Positions 56,107 to 64,000 of a DNA stretch of 64,000 nt are shown piece after piece. The first letter of the stretch is position 1. The number at the start of each line of letters is the position of its first letter. The stretch lies in the NCBI GenBank assembly GCA_023014335.1, contig JAECYW010000001.1:2790001-2854000 (forward strand), in the 5' to 3' direction. Below the pieces are notes generated by a model, which was given only the letters and a program-made list of their open reading frames with translations, did not search any database and was not told where the DNA came from. This DNA comes from Galerina marginata (lineage: Eukaryota; Basidiomycota; Agaricomycetes; Agaricales; Galerinaceae). The position numbers and the translations under genes are program-made.

Positions 56107-56602
56107 ATGACCTCGCAAGTTTCTTCTACGTCCAACGTATTGCTCTATTTCATTGCAATGTGTGTTCCTCGGAGCCTTCAATTTCTCTGACGACTCAATT
56201 ATCTCGAAAATAGATTCATCCCACCTATACCTGTCTTCTTGAAGCGTGGATGTTCGGCAGGTAAGATGCGGCCTTGTTCTCTTCGTAATATTGCGCTCAA
56301 GAAGGCAGATTTTTGGATTAATATATGCTTGGATATGCTCGGATGGATACCAGGAGTTTTACATGCTTGGTAGGCTAGATTACTTTATTGATAATGGATA
56401 AGAAATTCTGACTCAACTGACGACTGAATTTAGGTACATCATCTCGAAGAGCGAAGGAGCCATGGGACCAAATAGAGGAGCTGTGCCAGTGAGCGCAACC
56501 GGAGGAGCTATGGGAACAACTGGGACAGCTATGCCAGTGGGTACAAGAGGAGCTGTGGGAACCGGCGGCGGAGCTGTTGGACCAACCGGAGGAGTTATGT
56601 GA
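56107..56602 (+). CDS. PMP3: PMP3-like stress proteolipid with Gly-rich tail, copy 1
   Basis: Four exons splice to 109 aa. The first about 60 residues form the PMP3/UPF0057 unit: FIPPIPVFLKRGCSADFWIN, then CLDMLGWIPGVLHAWYII, two hydrophobic hairpin segments around a conserved Cys-x-x-Asp. After YIISKSEGAM comes a tail rich in Gly, Ala, Met, Pro and Thr (GGAMGTTGTAMPVGT, GGGAVGPTGGVM). Pmp3 proteins sit in the plasma membrane and limit loss of membrane potential under salt and cold stress. The usual length is about 55 aa, so the tail doubles it. It shares a promoter with MYND member 4 and is duplicated at 59.6 kb. Confidence 0.88.
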
Positions 56603-57211
56603 ACTACCACGCGGTTCTTTCGATTCGAAAAGAACAGGCTTAGAACGGGATACATTATTCGCAATCACAATCGACTTGGGAAGAGTTTGTGTGTGTCTCG
56701 ACGGTGATGAAGAGACGTTAATTCAGACATGTAATTTAGTACACCATGCATAATCATCTTTCTTCCATACACAGGAGAATTTTGCTATTGAAAGTACCAG
56801 AGCTGCGTCTAGCTTAGGCAAGGAATTGACTGGCACTGACCTGGACAAGAAATCGGCGACAACATGAGTGACCTCAACAAGCTATTACCATCCTTGACCG
56901 CCATGAATAATCAATAGCGGTTTTAATTGTAAGCGCTGGTAATTACACTTTCTCCAATAAACAAGACTCTTGCGGAAAAAAAAAGGTGTTGGTACATTTT
57001 TCACATTCCACAACCCCTTGCTCATTTCCGGATGTAAAAGAGTGTAATCTAGTGCAATATACATGAGTAATATAATATGCACATCCATTGCTCGATGCAA
57101 GAGAGAAAGAGCAACAAAGTCACAAATGCCGTGATTCGAGAGACGCATTTAACTTGTCGGCATACAATAAAAGTCCCGCCTCACATTGTACGAGGTGAAA
57201 AGATCCTTCCA
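56603..57211. other. 3' region of PMP3-like copy 1 and spacer
   Basis: The first about 250 bp (to 56855) are closely similar to 60060-60312 downstream of copy 2 and so belong to the segmental duplication. Shared text includes cgacttgggaagag and catgtaatttagtacac. The rest shows no gene. Confidence 0.55.
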
Positions 57212-58481
57212 CTACGTCTTAAGCGCCACACGCTGAAGGCGAGAGGCTAGGAGGTCTGCAGAGGAACCGTCGTGAGCGAGGACCCCCAACCTTTCAACTT
57301 CCCGATCCTCCAAGTTCAAGTAGCCAGCTTGCGCCAGACAAGTGTGCAACACGACAGACAGCTGCATGCAACCTGAGATATTCAGGATTAGGGAGAGGGA
57401 AGATGAGGGTCGGTGGATGTGAGCGTGATAGTGCGATTAGGTGGCAAGAAGCTAAGATAAAAAAATCTGGGATTCAACGCACAGACCCGATAGGTGTTAT
57501 TCTGCGAGGAAATCAAGATTAGATGAAGGACGTTTACAAGAAGGTATGGGCGGAGCACTCACCGCAACCTCTTCAAACCACAAACTGAGGTTTTCGAACA
57601 TCAAATGCAATGGCTCAGCCATCGTTAGCCCATTTTCAAGGTGATGAATCTTCGCACTATCAAAGTCAGAGTGGACGTTGATGAACCTAAAATTCTTGAT
57701 GATAGTCCATACATTACCTGGGTATCTTTCTGTCAGTAGAAACGGGCTCACCTTCTTCTGGGCTGGGTCATCTGGGTTGAAGGAAGAGTTTGTTGAAGGA
57801 GGAAGGATATGGCAGTAGTGTGTATAGGACTCCAGTGGATTTTGGTCCAAGCTGTACCTCTGCAAGTCTGCCGGACCCATGCACCTGAAGCTTAATACAT
57901 CCACCGAATCCGTCACGACGCAGCGGTAGTTATCACGGATTAATGCCTTAAAAAACCAATGATATCAATGTCGCAGTCGCAACCAAGAATTTGCTGCCAT
58001 ACGTACTGACTTTTTCGCAGTTTGGTGATCTGTTGGAGCTGGTACAGTCGCTTCGCTGAAGAAAGCACTGCGCATCTCAATGGAAGATCGACTAGGGTGC
58101 TCTGATGGGACCGGGGTTCTTCCTTTGCTTTGTCGAACTGGGAGGAAAATGAAGCCGCCGTCCGTGATTGAGCACAGAGGAGGACTCACAAGGTCGGATC
58201 AAACAATCAATATAAAGCTTGGACAGAGCCTTCATCTTCTCAAAGTCGGCACTGCAAGCAACCACCTCGTTGGCGACAGCTCCTTTTGCTTCAACCGGAA
58301 GCTCCCTAATCAGATATCCCAGGCAGCGAGCAAGCATGAGGGAGGCCATATCAGCGCCGGCAGCAGTTTCCATCATCAGACATTGTTCATAAGCATCGTG
58401 GAAGGGTGCCTGCGTGAGATGGTACGCGTTGGGCGGAAGAGGTTGATTTTGAGGGTACGAGTCTATCATGATACTATTCAA
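57212..58481 (-). CDS. HNH-nuclease-domain protein of basidiomycete type
   Basis: Exon 1 begins near ATG 58481/58469 (MIDSYPQNQPLPPNAY) and runs through MASLMLARCLGYLIREL to a donor near 58190. The next exon reads RTPVPSEHPSRSS to TDHQTAKK. The HNH core follows after an intron: ALIRDNYRCVVTDSVDVL, YTHYCHILPPSTN, IHHLENGLTMAEPLHLMFENLSLWFE. The last exon encodes EVERLGVLAHDGSSADLLASRLQRVALKT, with the stop at 57212. The exon between 57.5 and 57.36 kb is uncertain. The Cys and the H of CHIL plus HLEN fit the HNH pattern of a large mushroom-specific family. Members are annotated by domain only, and nuclease activity is inferred. It separates the two units of the MYND-PMP3 duplication. Confidence 0.7.
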
Positions 58482-58579
58482 GAAGTCGGAGTGACGAGTA
58501 GGTGGTCAATCTAGTAAGGCGAAGGACAGAGACGACGAAGGTCGTTTTTAACCTGCAGTTGTAGTGGCGCACGATGTGC

Positions 58580-59280
58580 TTACGTGCACATTCCTTTTTG
58601 GTCTGTTCGCAAGCATCGTCCTCGGGATTCGGGAATCGATGAGGGGCAATGCGCATAGCGGCAAGGATGAGGAATGGATTCGCATAGAGGCAAAATCGGG
58701 CCAGCGACCATGATAATTTGATGATAATACTGGAATAAATCGCGACCACTCGAGAAGCCTACCGCACACAAGACTATCGGCACCGATTGGCAGAGCATAT
58801 ATCTTGTGGTTGGGTGGGGCAGATTGACGGCGGCCCACTGACGACCGATTTGGCTTTACGTGAGCGCATGTTACCTCCAAAGAAGGTGAAAAGCCAAACG
58901 ATGAGTCCACATTCAAGCCTGGTAGAATATGCATCATTTTACCGACTGTTCATGCCGATTTATATTGTCGCGTTCGAAACAGTTTCACTCAATGTAAAAA
59001 TAATAGACGAGGGCATGGCGCATTGGGTAACGGTATTCCAGATTTTTGTGAATCAGACAGAACACTGGATTTTTTCATGAGTTCAGCTGCTGCTGCAACT
59101 TCAGCAGCTTGTCTAGTCCGGATGAGGGCTCACTTAATGCACCAAACTTGAGGAGACATCGACCACAATACTTTGGGTTTATTCGGGTCTTCAATCAAGT
59201 TTAGAAATTTAAAGAACTGGGCCGGATCTGAGGGTGTAAATGAACTGTGAGTCTCTTGATATTTTTTTGGTGCCATCATG
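58580..59280 (-). pseudogene. Decayed partial MYND-family gene (member 5)
   Basis: Fragments on the minus strand match the N-terminal half of member 4. One reads LPIGADSLVCGRLLEWSRFIPV and WPDFASMRIHSS (member 4: LPFGADSLVRSLLQWYRFVPD). Traces of the Ser/Thr-rich start and of the HCGRCLLG segment lie near 59.1-59.2 kb. No continuous frame exists, and the MYND finger and C-terminal half are absent; the HNH gene begins where they should be. It is the MYND part of duplication unit 2. Confidence 0.7.
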
Positions 59281-59557
59281 AACGACGTAGTCTGGAGCTC
59301 GGAACCCTAATTTTAGAGCCCTATAAATAGCACTCGTAAATGGGCGAGGGATTCTATCCTTAGATCAACCTAGGGGGCTCTTACTCGACTCTGAGTCTAT
59401 GACGTCAATGCCATTCGTGCCCGTTCTAGATTACGCAAAGATTACGCGCCTTCCTCGCTCAGCACATAAATAAGGCGCGGAGAGCTGTGGGGAGCAATCC
59501 AACTTCCTTTCATTCCAACTACCATCGAAAGATAATATTCCAACTAACTACTCGATA
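59281..59557. promoter_or_regulatory. Promoter of PMP3-like copy 2
   Basis: TGACGTCA lies at 59400-59407 and an ATAAATAA box near 59466-59473, in the same order as before copy 1. The block tatgacgtcaatgccatt is preserved in both promoters, although the sequence around it has changed. Confidence 0.6.
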
Positions 59558-60057
59558 ATGACCTCGCAAGTTTCTTCTACGTCCAACGTATTGCTTTATT
59601 TTATCGCAATGTATGTCCCTCGATGGCCTTCAATCTCATCGACCACTCAATTATCTTGAGAATAGATTCATCCCTCCTATACCTGTCTTCTTGAAGCGTG
59701 GATGTGCAGCAGGTAGGTCGCGGCCTTCGTTCTCTGCATAATCTTGCGCTCAAAAAAGGCAGACTTTTGGATTAACATTTGCTTGTGGATCCTCGGATGG
59801 ATACCAGGAGTTATACACGCTTGGTAGGCGGAATTACTTCATTGATAATGGGTAAGAAATTCTGACTCAACTCACGACTGAATTTCAGGTACATCATCTC
59901 GAGGAGCGAAGGAGCTATGGGATCAAGCAGACGAGCTGTGCCAATGGGCACTACCGGAGGAACTATGGGAACCACTGGAGCAGCTATGCCAGTGGGCACA
60001 AAGGGAGCTCTGGGACCAGGTGGAGGCGCTGTTGGACCAACCGGAGGAGTTATGTGA
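59558..60057 (+). CDS. PMP3: PMP3-like stress proteolipid with Gly-rich tail, copy 2
   Basis: Same four-exon structure as copy 1, with all introns at identical places, giving a protein of about the same length. The core reads FIPPIPVFLKRGCAADFWIN and CLWILGWIPGVIHAWYII. The tail is SRSEGAMGSSRRAVPMGTTGG ... GGGAVGPTGGVM in substance. Differences from copy 1 are mostly conservative in the core and more frequent in the tail. No stop or frame break is present, so both copies look functional. Role as for copy 1: plasma-membrane potential maintenance under stress, by family knowledge. Confidence 0.87.
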
Positions 60058-60312
60058 AGAGCAGGCTTAGAATGGGATGCATTCTACGCAATCGCAATCG
60101 ACTTGGGAAGAGCTTGTGTGTGTCTATCGAGGGTGATGACGAGACATAGACTGCGGGCGGGCGCGTTGACGTTAATTCGGACATGTAATTTAGTACACTA
60201 TGCATAATCATTTTTCTTCCATACATAGAAAAATTTTGCTATTGAAAGCACCAGAGCCGCGTCAACCATCTAGCTTAGACAAGGGACTGACCGGCACTAA
60301 TCTGGACAAGAA

Positions 60313-60954
60313 AGCTTGTTGTCTACTACTAGTAAGTTAGACGCCGGTATTATCAACTCTGAGAAGCAGTAAGCACAATCAAAAGCACATACAAATGACT
60401 GCGTATTGGTCATTCAATCAAAATCAAATAAGCTACTAGGTACACGGGTGTTCGAGATACGAACAGGGAGGAGAAATTTAAACACAAGGTGTGAAAGAGT
60501 ACGTGTGTAGTGAAGAGTGCGGAGATACGCGTCGTGGAGCGGAATAGGGAAGGGGGATGAGGGAAAGAAGTCTGGATGTGTAAAAGTATACGATGATCAT
60601 ACGATGTGGGCTAGTAACACTGAGAAATTGAGATGCGATGCCAGTGGGGTGTAGTGGGAAGAAGATGCGGGTAAGTCGGTCCTCAAACTCGACCATGCTG
60701 GTGATACGTCATTGCCAACTGAAAAAAAAAGAAGCGGGTGAGGGTAGGAAGGGGATGAGTGTAATCATTAGAATGAGTGGAGGAAAAAAAGCGGTCATAA
60801 TAATAAGAAATGAAAATGGACTTTGCGTGCGAGAGACTGACTGAGAGATAGCGAGAGAGCAGGAAAAAGTCAGGGAAAATATTTGCAATATACAAGTGAT
60901 GAAAAAGATGATGAAAGAAAAAGAAAATGCAACAGAGAGAAGGTCAACGAAGGC
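60313..60954. other. Intergenic region, purine-rich
   Basis: This 642-bp region includes a long A/G-rich stretch (about 60720-60950), the 3' region of the minus-strand membrane protein gene. No gene is supported. Confidence 0.4.
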
Positions 60955-62266
60955 TCAAGCCTTTAAATCCCGGTCTGCGGACGGCAGCAGGCCTTCGTCA
61001 GGCGAGATGTCCAGCTTGATGAGGCCTGTCGTCTCACGCGACGAACTGCGGTGCCTATGATGGCGGTGGTGTCGTCGGTGGTGGGATAGTCTCGTCGACG
61101 AGGCAGACGACGGGACCCAGGCCTCGGTTACCTGCTCTTGCATTTCCTTAGGCAGGGTATGTCTTGGAACAGCAGCGTATACGAGGTCGACGCCGTTCTC
61201 CAAGTCAGGGTCCGAGGTGGACTTGGGCAATACGAAGATGCGTTGCATCGGAAGTGAAGCTGAACTTGAGTGCAGAGAGTGTGAGCTTGTCGGCGACGGC
61301 AGTGAGGCTGAGGAAGCCAGACATGACGATGAGGGAGAAGAGGAGCAGGAGGGCGTGCGTAGGTGGTGGGGGTAATGTCTTGCTAAATGGGAATAGTAGT
61401 TCGAGACTGTGAGGAGGAAATGCAGCTGCAAATGGAAAGGTTAGCAACGATGTCATACGTAAGACAGGGGACAAGGAATGCGTTTCGCGCGAGGCTCAGG
61501 GTAAAAGGAGATGGAGTAAAAGATAACAGCCAAGATTCAAGGCGTCCGCAAGACAAATAGCAAACAGGATGCGTGCATCGAAGCGAAGACGGCGGACATG
61601 GTCGGCGTGATCGTAAAGAGAAGAGAACTCACGCGAATAACCATGATAACAAACATCACAGCCAAGCCTGCAAAAACGACCCTCTCTATCCACAACTCAC
61701 AGTTCTCGAGATTGAGGCCAATCTCAAGCATGTCCCGCATCAACTCTGGGTGATGCGAAAATTCCTCGCAGAGGCCAGCGCGTGCTGGCCCGAGAAAAGC
61801 AGCATACGTCGCTAAGGCAGTGAAAAAGGCACAGAACGAGAAGTCTGCAATAGAATAGTCACGGTAGAAGCGAACAAGTGAAGGTTTGTGCTGCAATTTA
61901 TCGGTAAGAATGACGGTGAGCCGAAACGCAGTAAATAGCATACCTTGAGCACACCGTGAAGGCCTACGATGCATACAGCAGTAGCTGAGGCAAAATAGAC
62001 AGAGCAGAGGCCCCAAATGATTCTGATTCCAGTGAGCTGCCATTTGTCACGAGACAACTCCCATTCGCTTTCCGTTTCCCACTTGATCGAGCGCCATGCT
62101 GCGAGAATTTGGATAGTGAGTACGCTGTTCGTAACGGCGCCGAAGAGGGTGATGAGCGTAGAGGCAGTCCTGTTACGCATGGCGGGGGGAAAGGAGAGGA
62201 GACGTAAGACATTGCCGGGAGACGAATATAACGCCCCGCTTACCAAGCTGCACCGAGTCGTGCCAT
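60955..62266 (-). CDS. Four-pass membrane protein of unknown function
   Basis: The start ATG 62266 gives MARLGAAW, spliced in phase to TASTLITLFGAVTNSVLTIQIL (first membrane segment). Others are IIWGLCSVYFASATAVCIVGLHG, FSFCAFFTALATYAAFLG and VVFAGLAVMFVIMVIRV. After MVIR a longer intron (to about 61431) or an extra exon leads into a soluble C-terminal region. It carries RIFVLPKSTSDPDLENG and LVYAAVPRHTLPKEMQEQ, then a His/Arg-rich stretch (HHRRHHRHHRHR) and an acidic end, with the stop at 60955. Such small four-helix proteins with a cytosolic tail are common in mushroom genomes without assigned function. Confidence 0.65.
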
Positions 62267-64000
62267 CCTGGTGATGACAAAGGGCACGGAGGGTAAAAGA
62301 GAAGATGAAATAAGGATTGTGGAGGGTCGGAGGAAGAGGACGAGGGTGTGCTTTGTCAATCAAACTCGTTCCACTACATGTCTTTTTCCACACGGCCTTC
62401 GGCTTGAAATATCGTCATCATTTCCTCTCATTCTCAGTCTTTTTCTGCTTTGCATCATCCCACACAGGGCCTAACGACTATTCTGCTTTTGGTTTTCTCT
62501 CTGCTGGTGCTTTTTCTTCTGTGGTTCGATTCACAAATCGTGATGTGTAGTTCGGCTCTGGCAGATGGGTCACCACTTCTGACATGATGCTGCTGACGTT
62601 GGCAACCACCTAACGCCTCATATATTACTCCGTCCTCCGAGATCCCTGTTTAATCAGGCCTTGAGGTGGCTATCTAAACTTGAAACAGAACCACTTTTTT
62701 CTCCTGGTCTGTGTGATGATGCCAATGAAGGGGCAAAGGGCTAATTGCTATCAGTAGAGCTGAGCCGCGGAGTGTCCCACAGGACGAGGAAAGACACCCA
62801 CAGATCCATTCCGGGTGCCAGCAATGGAAATCTTAACTTCGGCACAGCGCAGGATGCTCGTAGCCGCAGCCGACGCCCATTTTACGCGTACTCCGAGTCA
62901 GAACAAGTCATCGAACGTGTCCTGCTTGTACACTCCGCACAAAAGTAATTTCCTATCAGAACACCGGGATGCGTTAATGACGAATCTTCGGCGACCGACG
63001 GCGGCGCAGCTAAAAACATATTCCGAAGTAAGAAGAATGAAATATTCATCATGAAGGTATCCCCATTCACACCACCATCCGCACATCATTCCGCTACTCA
63101 CACATCAATGACAGAAATAGCCCACACGCGAGTCTGGACGGCACTGAGTCTGAGCAGGTCTGAGCAGAGCAAAAAACATTTTCGAGACCCGGACCCCTGA
63201 ACTGTGTCAACGTCATTGGTAATTTGGTTGTCGTTTTTCATTATTGTCTCTTCCTCGAATCTTTCGATGCTGAGAATCTGTCAGGACACTAGCGGCTAAT
63301 TGCAAAATGGACACCTTGGGCCTCCTCTGAATAGATCAAAAGCCATTGAAGTATATGTTCAATCTGATTATGGTAAACTTTCAAAGTGGAACTATTTTCG
63401 TTATGCCTAAATAAATCCAGCCATGTAGATCGGTAGGCGATGCCCCAGACATCAGCGCCGACAGGCTGTTAATGAAATGCAGTCTTCGATTCTGGATTCT
63501 GAGACATTGACCTCCCAGCACATGTACTTGGGCGAGAACCCCGATTCTGACATGAATAATGCTCAGATGAACTTGGACTGCGGGTAGTTAGACGACTCTA
63601 AGTGAATCCAGCACGGCTCAGCCTGTCTCAGATACCTGGACGTGTCTACAGCGATGACCTTTCTACTTTGCCGTATTAGCGCCAGGGTCACGCGCTTATT
63701 ATGAGACCTCAAAAACTCAGACAAACAATCGTTGCGGAGCCAATTAAAACCAATGTCTCAAAGCGCCTTCATCTCTTGTTAACGTATCTCCCTTTCTACC
63801 ACAAACCTCCATCTCACCCGGGAGCGAAGGACTTACGACCGATAACAACCACACAAAGTGGCGACGATATGGCAACAACACTCCTCTCTCGCGATCCGCT
63901 ACAAATGTTTCGGAAGCGTCTTCATCAGCCTGGACGACCACATTTGTTTTTGGAACGACTGAACTGTTGCTCGTGCTCATTTACTACCAAGGAGATTCGG
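62267..64000. other. Unassigned right end of the window
   Basis: No supported gene is seen in 1.7 kb. A minus-strand frame at 63744-63980 (MSTSNSSVVPKTNVVV...) has a plausible start and a donor-like gtcgtaagt about 140 nt in, and could be a first exon. It has no domain or paralogue, so I leave it open. A short direct repeat, gagcaggtct/gagcagagc, lies near 63145-63170. Confidence 0.35.

Larger units (their letters stand above)
54164..56855. repeat. Segmental duplication, unit 1 (MYND gene plus PMP3 gene)
   Basis: The unit comprises MYND member 4, the divergent promoter and PMP3-like copy 1 with its 3' region. Unit 2 lies about 3.45 kb downstream in the same orientation (PMP3 starts 56107 and 59558). 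Coding, intronic and flanking sequence are all similar, so this was a DNA duplication, not retroposition. Confidence 0.75.
58580..60312. repeat. Segmental duplication, unit 2 (MYND remnant plus PMP3 gene)
   Basis: This is the second unit of the duplication described at 54164-56855. The PMP3 half and its 3' region are well preserved and the MYND half is decayed and truncated. The order and orientation match unit 1. Confidence 0.75.

Noticed and set aside
56440..56602. Collagen-like repeat in the PMP3 tail
   Set aside because: Gly does not recur at every third residue; the repeats are irregular and rich in Met and Ala.

Overview
The window is nuclear DNA of a filamentous basidiomycete, most likely a mushroom-forming Agaricomycete. 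The evidence is dense protein-coding genes with many short GT-AG introns (about 45-60 nt), both strands used, a fungal gene set (ATG29, CDC14/SIN, COA3, DDI1, SPT3, a chromodomain H3K9 methyltransferase) and lineage-type expansions of F-box/LRR-like and MYND-finger proteins. No rRNA, CRISPR array, bacterial feature or intact transposon was recognised; tRNA genes were not searched for systematically.

Layout. 0-5.5 kb: a decayed F-box gene, a second F-box gene with one frame break, and a MYND-finger gene on the minus strand. 6-23.5 kb is a housekeeping block: RNase III/dsRBD protein, cytochrome b5, a membrane-anchored FG nucleoporin, a coiled-coil tail-anchored protein, a Clr4/SUV39-type H3K9 methyltransferase and a NOP13-like nucleolar RNA-binding protein. 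24-28 kb: a tandem trio of related MYND proteins (truncated, full length, decayed). 28.4-35 kb is a second core block: SPT3 (SAGA), DDI1 (ubiquitin-directed protease), ATG29 (autophagy) and YIH1/IMPACT (Gcn2 regulation). 35-39 kb: two F-box genes. 40-51.3 kb: a multi-pass membrane protein, a MYND gene, succinate-semialdehyde dehydrogenase, a fumarylacetoacetate-hydrolase-family enzyme, a CDC14/SIN protein and COA3. 51.7-60.3 kb: two MYND genes, then a segmental duplication in which a MYND gene and a divergently transcribed PMP3-like stress proteolipid gene occur twice, with an HNH-nuclease-domain gene between the copies. 60.9-62.3 kb: a four-pass membrane protein; the last 1.7 kb shows no supported gene.

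Two themes stand out. First, the core genes and the accessory MYND/F-box genes alternate, and the accessory families show all stages of birth and decay side by side. Second, many otherwise well conserved single-copy genes (SPT3, NOP13, DDI1, ATG29, CDC14, RNase III) carry single-base reading-frame breaks. Most are one extra base, often in a short homopolymer, which points to residual assembly error rather than biology. Exon boundaries were worked out by hand from splice signals, frame and family alignment from memory; where exon lengths sum to whole codons this is stated.
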